This document shows, piece by piece, positions 11,784 to 23,700 of a DNA stretch of 64,000 nt. The first letter of the stretch is position 1; each line of letters starts with the position of its first letter. Source of the DNA: Pseudisothecium myosuroides (Eukaryota > Streptophyta > Bryopsida > Hypnales > Lembophyllaceae); NCBI GenBank assembly GCA_951799445.1, contig OX637287.1, forward strand, positions 3,224,001 to 3,288,000. The letters are read 5' to 3'. The notes under the pieces were generated by a model, which was not told the origin of the DNA, did no database searches, and saw only the letters and a program-made list of their open reading frames with translations. Made by a program: the position numbers and the translations under genes.

Positions 11784-12619
11784 AATAGGCTTACAAATAA
11801 CAAAAAATCATTTAAAACAATTAAGATGTTGTTTATAGTTTGCTTCTTTAGTTGATTGGCATATCATGTATTTAAGATAAGCCATCCTATTATTGTCTTT
11901 GTTTGTATATACCTCAATTCGCTTGTAGGCTATTTGTGCTACTATGCATTGGTAGTGCATATTACAAACTTTAAAAACTACATTGTTGATGCATAGTGGT
12001 GCAAATAGGCTCAATGGAATTGTCATACAACTAAGGTATGTATGCCCAAAATGACACCCAACCCAGTTGAACATGATCCCTATTGTTGAAGCCCCATTGT
12101 GCCTTCTTTGCATTCTAATGTAGTAAAATTGTAAAGGATTGGCAAATTTAGAGTCAAATTGACAACTTTAGAGTCAACTTAGATTTGCAAGGGGTGAAAT
12201 TGGATTGAATAGTCATCATTTTATAACTTCAATGAACACCACTATACGAGTTAGATACATGGCGTAAGGTTCCTTATTATTCTACAATTTGAAGGGATGC
12301 TTTTGAATTACCATTGTTTCTATGAAGGGATTCTAAAGAGCAAGTAAAGAATCCTAAAAGACAAGATTAATCCCCCCTCGGGACAACAATAAGAAGCTTT
12401 ATGTTTTTGCTATAACCACCTATAATATGTCTATTTTTAATTGAATAATGAATTGACTAAAAATATGTGTAAATAACTCTCTGATTTTCCATTCTATTGC
12501 AACAAAAAAATCATAAACACAATCAATCTAAATATGTGCAACAACCAAATGGACTACAATGCCTATATATAGAAGATTGCTATTATGTGAACATAGGAGT
12601 GTAAGCCTATGAACCTAGA
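11784..12619. other. AT-rich spacer, no gene recognised
   Basis: Low-complexity AT-rich sequence. An open frame at 11808-12113 (-) has no recognisable domain and codon use like the surrounding non-coding DNA. Confidence 0.4.
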
Positions 12620-12765
12620 ATACTACACACCTATATTATAGGGATATATACTATAGAAATTGTCTATAATTATAGAGTATATATGTTACAAATACCCATA
12701 TTATAGGTGTTTATAATACATACACCTTCTATAGTGGGGGGATCTATATTATAGGTACCTATATT
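12620..12765. repeat. Cluster of short palindromes, CCTATATTATAGG type
   Basis: The palindromic motif CTATATTATAGG or a close variant occurs at least three to four times in about 150 bases (near 12630, 12700, 12750 and 12762), mixed with TATAGA/TCTATA words. Function unknown; it may be a decayed mini-satellite or the ends of small transposons. Confidence 0.45.
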
Positions 12766-12833
12766 GTAGGCTCAAGCTTACAAGCTCGCATTCTTGGGCT
12801 CACATACTAGCACGGTTGCCTATACATACAGCC

Positions 12834-12988
12834 TTAGGATAGTGGGTTTTTTTTCTGGCGATTTATCGCCAGATTGTCAGTGCTGTAAGACACTGCGCCT
12901 AGCTCCCTCCCAAAATTCACCTTTGGTGGGAGGGCACGCAAGGCTTTATTGTAGAGCTACAATTCCAAAAAAACCCGTTGTTTAGGAT
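12834..12988. mobile_element. Small foldback element with 7-bp target duplication
   Basis: TTAGGAT is repeated at 12834-12840 and 12982-12988. The 141 bases between start AGTGGGTTTTTTTTCTGG and end CCAAAAAAACCCGTTGT, an imperfect terminal inverted repeat. Inside are two hairpins: TCTGGCGAT/ATCGCCAGA, and GCTCCCTCCC against GGGAGGGC. A 7-8 bp duplication suggests a hAT-like non-autonomous element, which is an inference. Confidence 0.5.
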
Positions 12989-13296
12989 GGCTTGCCTACA
13001 CAAAATAGTGAAATTGGGTTGCCTTAACAAAAAAAAGTGACCTCATGACTCACTGCTTGTTGGCCACATGGAGGTGCATGCAATTTTCTAAACCCGAGCC
13101 ATGAACTAGTGCACCAACCTATGCAACACACAAGGTTTCCATATTATTGTATATATAATTTATATAGTGTAGAATGTTCAGAAATTAGCGAGGGGCAACC
13201 AAATTTCACTATCAATTTGTGTAGTTACCTTGCTTTTACATTGTGACCATCAAGATGTTGTTTCCAGTAGCCATGTTGCAACTTGCTGTAGTTGAT
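12989..13296. other. Spacer, nothing recognised
   Basis: No reading frame or repeat that I can support. Confidence 0.35.
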
Positions 13297-13647
13297 TTAA
13301 GCGGGTAGGAGGTTCTAAGAGCCCACATTTTCAAATATTGCCCACTTCCTCAAATGTGCACTACTTATAAATGCTGACTCTTTGTTTGGAGCCTTCAACA
13401 ATGTACAAACAATGTACAAACAATGCACATTTTAGGGAGTGGGCGATTCTAGAGCCCTATGCCATTTCAACTTCAAAATTTCATAACTAATTCCACAAAG
13501 CTCCAAAAAATATGAAACGACTTAGTTTAGATGCCCATTCCACTTGTCTTTCAAGGAGAATTTACTGAAAAATATTTCAAGACTTTTCACCTCCCAAAAA
13601 TTCAGTTTCAGCTCTTAAATGAGTGATTCATTGACCTCCTCCCTTAA
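13297..13647. mobile_element. TTAAGG-type MITE, copy G1
   Basis: The ends are TTAAGCGGGTAGGAGGTTC and the complement of TTAAGGGAGGAGGTC. The right half (CAAAAAATATGAAACGACTT, then CTTTCAAGGAGAATTTACTG) matches the element at 48262-48580 almost base for base. The two copies define the family. Its right TTAA is also the left TTAA of the element at 13644-14430. Confidence 0.75.
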
Positions 13648-14430
13648 CCCTTAATTGCCTCGGCGACCATATATGGTCGACCTGAAATTTCAGGCTCATT
13701 TTGGTATGGGCAGTTAAATTCGTTTGACCGTTCGGGCAGTTTTTAGGGTTAACTATTGAAAACTTTCATTTTTCACTACAAAAGGTAAACATTTGATTTT
13801 TGAGAGGTCTTCAAAGCTATATATGTCCATTAGTGAAAGAGTAAATTTTCCTAATTTTACTTTATTTCCCAACTTTTGCCAATTTCACTTGATTTGAGAT
13901 CTAAAAACTTGTACTTATCCATTTGCTTTGAAAATGGTCCCAATGGAAAGAGTAAAGTGTTTTCATGATTTTCAACATTGAAAATTTAAACGTGCAAGTG
14001 TTGATTTGGAGTTATTTGCGGTTTATACTTATAAAAAAAATTGCATTTCACCAATTGCAAGGTGGATTGTGTAATAAGTTTGATAGCTTTTCATGTGAAA
14101 TTAAGTTTTTTGAAAGTGCATTTTAGTGTGCTAACATTATTTGTAGTCATTCATGTCACTTCCCATCTCAAAAAACTTTTATATGCAAATTTCTAAAACA
14201 TGGCAGCATACTGAAAATAGAAAGCATACATTTCTCTTGTTATAATCTTACAACTCCTATGCAATTTCGCACTCAAAATTGGTATGCATACTAATAATCA
14301 AGCTCTTCAAACATCTACACGGTTAGATTTTGAAAAAAATACAATTTGCTTCATTGGGGTTAACTATAAGCCCATGCTCTTTTTTCATAGTCAAAACACT
14401 CTTGAAAAGGCTTGGGCATTTAGGGGTTAA
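13644..14430. mobile_element. TTAACCC-type non-autonomous element, copy A
   Basis: 787 bp bounded by TTAACCCTTAATTGCC and the complement of TTAACCCCTAAATGCCC. Non-coding and AT-rich. The ends match the family seen at 19.7, 50.3, 51.6, 53.9 and 59.8 kb. TTAA at both ends may be the target duplication. Confidence 0.6.
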
Positions 14431-14432
14431 AT

Positions 14433-14504
14433 TTCAAGAGTGTGCTTAATTTCCGTTTCATTTGTTTAAAAAATAAATAAATAAATTCAAGAGCGTGCTT
14501 AATT
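14433..14504 (+). mobile_element. 34-bp LINE-tail insertion with about 19-bp target duplication
   Basis: TTCAAGAGTGTGCTTAATT and TTCAAGAGCGTGCTTAATT flank TCCGTTTCATTTGTTT plus an AAAAAATAAATAAATAAA tail. It inserted three bases outside the right end of the 13644-14430 element, so it is probably younger than that element. Confidence 0.75.
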
Positions 14505-15523
14505 ACATTTAATTAAGACAGTCGAGACTGCTGCTGCTTGCAGTTGGCTTCTTTAGTTGATAGGAATTTCAAGCGTATTGACATTAATTGAGGATATAAC
14601 ACGATCCAGAATTCCAGATGCCGCTTGCACATGACTTCATCACTTATAATTGGAACTTAACACCATCAACTGCAGCTGCTGCTTCACCGGCTTGCCCGGT
14701 GCTTCTTCAGTTCTTCACTCAGTTGCTACGAATTTAATGGTTATTCAGTGTAGAGAAAGTTCTTCAAAGACTGCTAGAGAAGATCTAGGATCGGACACTA
14801 CGCTCCTGTAGCTGCTTCTTTCTTCTTCCTCAGTCTGTCACCAGAGAGTATTACTCCGTATTAATTAATTTGCAACTAGTAGCACAGAGGCGCACATGGC
14901 AGGTCAATTATCCTCAACCATCATAGACGACAGAGCACCAAGTCCTGGTGTCTGTCCTGCAGGGACGTTTTTTTTTTAAACAACTGGAACGGATCCTGCA
15001 GGGACGCTGAGAACATGAAAAAGTTGTAAAACTATCACAGATTCACAGCTGAGTCTGCAATGGCCGGATCCCAGATGCACAGGCCGTATTGTGTGGACTT
15101 GGGATGGGGAAGTGGTGGCTGCTCCCTGCCCACAAGCTCGTGATCAGGATTGCTATCCAGGGAATGATATCGATCTTTGGACAGTCAGAGATTTTATTAA
15201 AAATTGTAAGGTATCAATTGAAACAGGGTTGCCACTCTAATTAACTTAACAGCAACAAATAGCCTCATGAAGCAGTCTGTTGTCGTATCCTGTTTCCCTG
15301 ATTGGGTCAGAATTCGAAAGTGCTTAATTATTCCCAGGTTACTCCGCCCGCTGGAACCTGATTGATTGTTTTTCACCTGTGTTTTTTAATGCACTGGTCA
15401 CCGTCTCTTTTGGAAAAAAAAAAGAAAAAGTGCTTAATTATGAGAATCCGGTTCCTCTGAGTCCTTAGCTTTCACGAAATTAAAACTTTCGAGATTATTG
15501 TAAGTGTGTTGTACATTTAAGAC
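14505..15523. other. Spacer, no supported gene
   Basis: Mixed composition, with no reading frame above chance and no repeat recognised. Confidence 0.35.
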
Positions 15524-15650
15524 TAGACTTATTTATACTTTTTCCTTTATCAATGGAATTTGTCCATGTGTTTCAAGAAATTAAAAAAAAAAAAAATAGA
15601 CTTGTTTTTTATTTTTGGAGAAACAAATGGGGCGAAAGCCCAATGCGTAC
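15524..15650. mobile_element. LINE-tail insertion, with a second tail fragment in reverse beside it
   Basis: Forward tail: ATCAATGGAATTTGTCCATG followed by TGTTTCAAGAAATT and a run of A, flanked by TAGACTT (15524-15530 and 15597-15603). Directly after it, 15604-15650 read on the minus strand gives GGGCTTTCGCCCCATTTG and an A-rich tail. This resembles the LINE tail at 17.87 kb. Confidence 0.5.
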
Positions 15651-17849
15651 CAAGGTTTTCTTATTTGAACAAAGAATCACTCAAATTTTTTTTGAGGGAA
15701 TATTTGGCAATATGTTCTTCCTTTCTCAGTTGAGAAATTGCTAAAAAAATCTTGGGAAAATATTGTTTTACTGTGAATTTAATGTACACATCCGTGTCCA
15801 TGGATGTAAAATGGCTGCATCACGTACTCCAGTGAATAAGGTCACTTTTGGCACTGCCCAAAATAAATGAAAAAAAAGAAGTCTGGACTCCAGATGAGCC
15901 TCAACAAACGCCTGTGCTTTTCATCAATTCTGCAGTTTGTTGATTCAAGTTTTTCAGGGTTTTTTTTCAGTTTTTATTTCAGTTTTTTTTTTCACAGAAG
16001 GAGGCCTCTCTCTTCAAGTTTGAAGTCCACTTGTAATCATCATCGCCAGATCAATTTATCAACTGCCGGATTGGAGTTTCTGAATTTTTTTTTTGCTGAG
16101 TAAGACATGAAGACTGACCAAGCTGGCACCCCATTCAAAACTGAAGAGCTCTGCACATCATGTCTAGGCTTGATGAGCCTGAGCCTCTCTGCAGAGGGTC
16201 TGTTCCTGTTGAGTGGATTTTAGTGGAAAGCCTCCCTGCCTGTTACATAATTGAGATCAAGTGGGAAAAATATCTTGAATGACTTCCACTGCCGGTCGAA
16301 AGCTGAGTGTGTGACCATCTTGTTTTCTCATATCATCATTCTCCAATGAACAGAGATTTGGATCATTCCTGTCAAAAATATTGAATAATTAAAAGAACTG
16401 CACGACCATCTTGTTCCTCATCAAGATCGGCATAGCGATTCTAGATCCTGAAACGTTGGATTGAAACGCAATTGGGTTGAGGTTTTATAATGGCTATCAC
16501 GCCTACCTTAAATCATTTAATCAATGAAAGGAACTTTCACTTGTGTCACAGCAAGAGAAAGAGCAAAGACGTGGCCAAATCTGAACTCCATGCCTGATTG
16601 AAAAGTACAGCTTTAATTAGCAAAACTGGACTGAGAACTTGCCAGAACCCGATTGAAAACTTCTCAGGAATGTCACGTCCACTTGTTCCCCTCCTATCGA
16701 TGGAGTGGTCAGGCTGGATCAGATGATACTCAAGAACATTATTGCATTGGACACAATGCCAATGAAAGCTGTTTCAGTTCTCCACATTTCGGTTGATATA
16801 TGTAAGACCTTCGAATGAGTAGAAGGATTACGGTTTATAGTCTTCAGTTTTTATATATTTATTCGTCAATGATGGAGTGACGCAATTATTTACCGTGTAT
16901 ACCAGATTTGACATTATAGGTGATGAAGTTTGTTATCAGTTGAAAGAGGAAGTTCAAAGAAGTTAGGAATCATCAATGAAAAAAATAGCGTGAAGCACTT
17001 TAGAAATTGCACTGGTCAGTGTATATGAAGTGACGTTACTCTTGTAAATGTCACTGTAATGAGGATCAACTTGCAAGCAAACGCCCCCACTAATAAGAGC
17101 ACAACATGCATGTTTGTCAAGGTTGGCAATCACGATTATGTGCAAATGAAGGCTAATTTTTTTTGTTAGCATGTTATTTTGTTATCTCATTCTACCTTTC
17201 ATCATTATGTGTGCTATGCTTTTAGTTTTTATGCTAAGTGATTGTATTATATTAAGAGATAGTATTGACATCTCCTCAATGTTAAAAGCAACATCCATGG
17301 AGTGGCTAAGCAATTGCTAAGCCCCCAAAATGCAGTTGTGATTGTAAACAAACAACTAAATATGCTATGAGATGCTCTTTTGTTGTAACTTTGATTTCCT
17401 TTTTGAGTAACTATGAGTCCAAATCCAACTTCCTCACATGTAGCTTTTGTCAACTAAATGCTGAAGTTCCTAACCTTCAGTGCAATCCATAACTTGTGAT
17501 GTTTGGCAATTACAAACTAACTTAGCTGTAAACAAATTAAATGTGAGATTGTGTTAAAATGGAGGACAATTGACAACGGTTCAAAGTAGATAACGAACAA
17601 GCCTGTTGCAGAAGGTGAAAGTAAATCGATTGCTATAAAGTTTAAATGGACATGAAACACCGTGCATTAAGCTTAAGTTACCAACTTGTAAACGACTGAT
17701 TGTAAAGGACAGTGTTGGTGACTAAGTTCAACCTGTTCAACAGAAACCTCTCTAATATCACAGCCAAGGTGTCGCAAAATGTACATCGTGATTTTATGAA
17801 ATTTATTAACATTGAAACAATCAATAGTGTTGCATGTAGGGAGGTTGGT
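15651..17849. other. Long AT-rich spacer, no supported gene
   Basis: Contains poly-T runs (near 15960-16000) and only short chance frames on both strands. No RNA gene or repeat family was recognised. Confidence 0.35.
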
Positions 17850-18060
17850 CAATTTTTTATTTATTTTTTGAACAAATGGGAGACCCACTGCATTATAAAT
17901 AACCAAAGAACAACAACCAAACCACAATGGCTGGACAAAAAGAGCCTCGCAACACTAGCCCATAGAAAGAAACATAATGCCACTAAAAAAAAGAGTACTC
18001 TGGAGGGCGCATCTTGTTCCAGAACACTTCCTTATCACCCCTCCTACTAGCCAATATGGG
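17850..18060 (-). mobile_element. Truncated LINE 3' end, reverse orientation
   Basis: Read on the minus strand, the segment runs into GTGGGTCTCCCATTTGTTC and an AAAAAATAAATAAA tail at about 17855-17875. The body (CCATTGTGGTTTGGTTG and neighbours) is GC-richer than its surroundings. GGGAGGTTGGT on the left and GGGAGAAGTTGGT on the right may be a decayed target duplication. Confidence 0.45.
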
Positions 18061-19703
18061 AGAAGTTGGTACCTTCATACTATATATTTTTCAATAAAAT
18101 TTCCTAAATGTACAAAGTCTTTTCCATAATTCATGATTTGACAAAATCATCATAAAGTACTATTTGGAAGAATATTTTGGAATTGGTATACAAATAATAG
18201 TTGTAGATTTTTGAATTTTAGATTCCATCCTTACGGTTAGATTCACCAATGCTATCACCAATATTTTTTTTTATAAATTTTGGAAGGATAATTTCAAATT
18301 CCTTCTAAGTTCAGATACAAGCAAAATATTATCATTTTTTGAGTAAATTTGTTGGAATGGATTTGAAATGAGGTTCTTTTCAGGTGGAGATTTTTGAAAT
18401 TTTTGTGTTCTTCAAATCTAACCTCATTTTTGGAAATAAGTTTTGAAATAAAGTCAATACAATTTTGGCTTAGTCAACCACTTGACATACTTCTACATTT
18501 GCAATTTTAGAAAAATATGTACTCTAGCCCTGTAACGCTGGTGAGGCTTTTAGATGACAATGATCTGTTGTGTACAAAGATTGGAAGCATTTTTTCATCC
18601 ATGTCTTTCTTGTTGACCTTTCATGGTGGGTTATGAAGAGTATCCAATTGAGTTTGTAGCCTTGCCAGTGTTTGTCTTCACATAAATGAGAAGTTAGTAA
18701 AAAAACGGATCACAAAAACATGCTATTTTCGTGTATTTTGAGAAGTTGTTGTTCCTTGCTCTAAATCTGAAATTTCTCCACAAAAATGATATTTTTTGAG
18801 TTTGAGCCCAACTAACAAAGTGAAGGTAATCTATTCTAGTTTCTACTCCAATTTGAATTTTGAAAAATTCCTAATATTGAATATTTTATTGCAACTTGAA
18901 CTTTGGATGTATTTTCAATGTCTATTATTTTTTAACAATAGAATGATACGGAAATTGAGTTTATACCATGATGTTTGTCACTATGATACACACACATGGT
19001 GAAATTTTCTAATTTTTTTGAAATAATTTTCTATTTGATATCACTTTTCTTCACTTTTCCTTCAAAAATTCTCAAAAAAATCAATTTTATACAAAAAAAT
19101 CTAAATTTTTAATGAAGTAATGAAGACATGTAATTCCATCTCTAAAAAATAAATTAAAAAAATTCCATTCATATCTATTGTAGTTGCAAAATGGTAATAA
19201 ACTGAGTGATGGGCAAGGAGGCTTGAAATCAATGGTCATGGGTCCGTTCTTTAAGGGTAAGTAATACCAAATCCAACCACTAGATAGGACAACAACTTGA
19301 TAAAGTATCTCCACAAATTAGGATGACTTTTATCCAAACAATAATGAGAACGAAACAAGAATTTGAATTTGTTTGTTGTCCACAAAGTAGACATCAGAGC
19401 ACTTAAGGATTAATGAGCAATGCAATTCACATACAAACCAAGCTGTCTCATGTGAATTTTCTTTAATGAGCAATGGAATTTTTAAAGTCAACAATTGTAG
19501 TGTTTTAAAGTCATCCTTCGATTCTCTCAAATGAAAAATATAACTTTTGTTGAAAATTCAATATCATCGTATAAGACCTATTGATGGTAATGATCAAATA
19601 TTAGCTTCAGAATTTAGATTAACAGAATCTTCAACTCCTAGTATTATTTAGTATTATTTCAAGATGCTTAGATTTAATAGAATCTTCAGCTTCAGAATTT
19701 AGA
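18061..19703. repeat. AT-rich decayed repeat, related to sequence at 46-47.4 kb
   Basis: The stretch near 19120-19250 (CATCTCTAAAAAATAAATT, CATTCATATC, GAGTGATGGGCAAGG, then CAATGGTCATGG) matches sequence near 46.25, 46.97 and 47.25 kb. It is an old dispersed non-coding repeat. There are no genes. Repeats of TAGAATCTTCAGCTT occur just left and right of the element at 19704-20208. Confidence 0.5.
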
Positions 19704-20208
19704 TTAATCCTTAAACGACGCGCTCGTAACCATGGAAATCATCTATTTTGTCACCATGTGAATTGCTGGATTAAAATAATGCAAAAGCATCAGGGCTTTT
19801 TTTTTTTGCTTTCTGGTGCCAGATTGTACCAGAAAAAAAAATCTGGCTAGAAAAGGTTATAAAAAATGCCAAAAAAAATTGGATGAAATCGCCAAACGAC
19901 ATTGAAATTAAAAAAATATATTAGATGAAATTGCCTAATTGTGGATGAAAACCATACTATACATCCAATAAGTGGATGAATGTTGCAATTTGGAGCACCA
20001 CTATAACATTTTATGTCTCTACTATGGCACTTCTTCAAAAATGAAAAAAAAAGCCCTGAAAAGCACTCATTGAATGTCAAACTCCTGTAGATGATCTTCC
20101 CTTTCCCCACAAAATTTGGATGATGAATAGTTACACTTTTGTCCTATACAAGAGATTCTCTTGTCATTCACCGGCCTCAAAACGTCCGCTTCAACGTTTA
20201 AGGGTTAA
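19704..20208. mobile_element. TTAACCC-type element, copy B
   Basis: 505 bp bounded by TTAATCCTTAAACGACG and the complement of TTAACCCTTAAACGTTG, a 13-14 bp terminal inverted repeat. Non-coding. Inside is TTCTGGTGCCAGATTGTACC, loosely like the hairpin element at 12.85 kb. Confidence 0.6.
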
Positions 20209-20348
20209 TAGAATCTTCAGCTTGTGGTATTACTTCAAGACGCTCTCTATATGAAGTTATGAACCTATGCAAACAGGTCTTCATTGCTATTACTTGTTGA
20301 GCTTCTTAATATCACATGCAATTGCATTTTAATGTGGCATAACAAAGT

Positions 20349-20572
20349 GCGATAGTGAGAGTAGAAATTGGGATTAAACTAAATTCAACCTGTTCATTGT
20401 CTTTTCAACATTTATTTCCAAGAATTTGGTGAGGAAATAGAGTATCATCAACAAGCAATTGCGATAGTGAGAGTAGAAATTGGGATTAAACTAAATTCAA
20501 CCTGTTCAATGTCTATTCAACATTTATGTCCAAGAATTTGGTGAGGAAATAGAGCATCATCAACAAGCAATC
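20349..20572. repeat. Two-copy tandem duplication, 112-bp unit
   Basis: GCGATAGTGAGAGTAGAAAT begins a 112-bp unit at 20349 and again at 20461. The two copies differ at only a few bases, so the duplication is recent. It lies just downstream (3') of the DUF2439 gene and is non-coding. Confidence 0.9.
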
Positions 20573-20712
20573 GCTTGCCACTGCTGCTGGCGAAATCCAC
20601 TGATGTCAGCTCTCAAGTTGGCTAACAACAATTGGTAACATACCAGAAGCCCAGATCAGAAACACAAGCACAGTTGACATGTCAACCAAGAAAAGTATAG
20701 CTCTTTATACCT

Positions 20713-23700
20713 CTAAAATCCCAGATCAAAATTGGGCAGTGCACTTTCACACCAATCTTTAGATTTATTTCTGCCCCCAGCAGAAAATTTGGCTGCATTC
20801 CCCACAGAGCCACTTTCAGAACAGTTTCTCGAACCTAATTTGCGGTTGTCCAAGTCGGTCAATATCTCAGATGAGTTCTCGGATGATGTCCCCGATGATT
20901 TCATGAGGTTGTCCAAGTTGGAGCCCACCTGGTTGAGCCTACTGCGGAACTGATCAAATATATTCGTGGACTGAATCTGAAAGTTGCGCGAGTGTCTGTA
21001 AAGATGTTCAGTCCCATGCTCGTCATCCTGAGATTGAAGTGGCATTAGTACGTACTGAAATGACGACAAAATCAGAGTTTCGAAGGTCGTACAGCTGACC
21101 ATGAAATTTCTAGGCACTTCCAAATTGATAAGCTATCAGAAAACTATAGTTGTGAATGTAACCAACATCAGCACAAATAATGGATGATTGTCCTCAAGTA
21201 GACCAAGACTGCTGTGCCCACTCAAAAATGTCACATGGATACATGAGCAGAGCTGGTCATAGGCTTCCAGCTAGCACTACCCATAATTATGCTAGATGTA
21301 AAAGACATGTTGAGCAATGACCTTAATCAGTTGTAGCAGCAAGCAGCCATTCTCTGACGTAGAAAGCTTCTTAACATCCTCAAATTCTTCCATCAAAACC
21401 CTGGATGCAATAAATGACTTCAGCATATCTTAAGGGAACATTGAGCACAACGTCATTATTCCATTCCAGAAACCAACAAAGGCCATTGCAACCATAGACA
21501 ATATTTCAACTAAGATGACATCTAATTTAGCATACTAACGCAACTTTTTGGCTCACAGCATTGCTAATATTTTCCTTCAATGTCACTAATCTAAGAGCAA
21601 CAACAACAACAATTATTGCTCAATGTGCACAAACTTGCACAATGATGTAAAAGGAATAGGCACATATCTAATATGAAAAAGCACATAACCCTGAAAGATC
21701 AGTTTAAATAAGAATTCTCTTAGGTTGTCGAAATTGAAGAGATGTAATATTAGACTTGTGATACCACAAGGAGCTGACCTGAGATTTGTGCAATCCTTGC
21801 CATGGCAAACCTTTGCATATTCCTCCATCATGGCCCACACTTGTCTAACTGTCTCATCAAATTTTGATCCCCATCGAACATTCTTTTCATTATGTATTAG
21901 ACACACAATTCGACCTGCAACAACAAACCACAAAATGATGGATCAAATGCCCAACCGCTATTCATACAGATAGAGTTCTTCACTATGATCTGCCAACACA
22001 CTCACTGAGTAAATAAGTCAAATGTCGCACTCAAGACCTCTCACAGATGAATACCGTGAAACTCTCAAAACTAAGTCAGGAAGACCTTACTTTCAGTCAT
22101 GCAAATGTAGAGATCAGAGGGAAAAGTTTGGCCATATATTAGGCTCACCCATCTTGCTGGCCAAAAACTGCTCTTTAGACCTACTGCAGTGAGAATAATG
22201 GCCAAAGCAATACAACTTGTAGCCTTCCCAGAAATCTCGAACCCTGTTTCAAAAGATTACAAGTCAATCCCAATGGACTACTCCTAGTAATCGTGCACTT
22301 CAAAGCTCTCCATAGAAGCACCTCAAAAACAAGAAGCGCTGTAAAATATACTATTGGAAAGCACCTGAATTCTTTATGAACATGATATATGCAATGAGTA
22401 ATAGTCTCTCTAAGGGAAAGGAACAAATCACCAACCTAAAATCCTCATCGTCAAGAATATTTTTTACTTCCTCTGAGCACTTGGTGAATACTCTCCTTGT
22501 GCGAGGAGATGCTTCGCCCTCAACCTTATCCGCCAACATTTCATGCTGCTCCACCAAAACGTCAAACTGGTCGTCAAGGTTGATAACACTGCGTGGTCTA
22601 TTATTGCCGAGTCTACTCTCTCGCTGTATCAAGACATGTTCAATATAAAAGCAATCGTCATCATATGACTCTGGGCATGTTCTGCCTACATTGAGCTTTT
22701 GAATATGGTCAACACAATCCAGAGTGGCAGATCTCTCTTCCTCATATTGCCGCCCTGATGTAGAAGATAACATGGACGTTCCTTCCCTTTCCACCGGTTC
22801 ACGAGTACAGGAATTCGCAGTGCTTGATGATTCACGAGAAAGGGAGTCGACTGGCCTCTTGCAACTATTGATGACCTGCACAACTACAATGAGAACAAGC
22901 CAATCGCCAAAGCAAGACGTTAGAACTTGTGCATACTATCGTCATCCCACCTACACCTCAGATACACAGGAGTATTCCAATAAATTCTTCGAAAGATGAA
23001 CATACTGTCACGACGCTTAGGCTGAATTTCCTGTTTTCCACAAGCCTTGGATGGAGCTCGAATCCTTCTTGTTCCTGCTGAAAATCGACAGATAGTCAAA
23101 TGACACGAAGGATAGAAGCTTTACTCAACCACGCAGGAAGCAAACAGCAAAAGGCTAAACCCCAAAGTAAACAAATAGCTGTTTCAAATCCAAAGCAATC
23201 CCTCAATCGCGGAGGACAACAAGCTGTCGTTGCCGCAGACACAGTAAAGTCTGTGGATGGAATGGACTCAAAATCATGGTAGCAAGAATATGTTGACTAA
23301 ATTTGGGGAATAAAAGCTTACAGTCTTCAATTATTTCCTCTATCTCCCGCTCCACATGATCTTGCGGTGAAACTCGATTAGTTGACTTTCCTGCACAACG
23401 CTTCCAACAGTTACAGTCATCAAATCAGGATCATACTGGTGATCGCCTGTGAGCCTGAAGGACCAGCTGTGCTATTAAGCTAAAATCTAAGCATATTCAC
23501 CTCTTTCATAGAGCATAGTTTTTTTAAAACCCTACTTTCAATATGAACCCAAGAGGAGTGATAATATACTATAATGACACGCAAATATAATGCCCACAAC
23601 TTCCATGTCTACACCAAATTCCTTACACCAGATTCAGAAACACCAATTGACTGGGGCTGAACACAACCTTGAAAGGAAGATTTGGGATGCTGCCGGGGGA

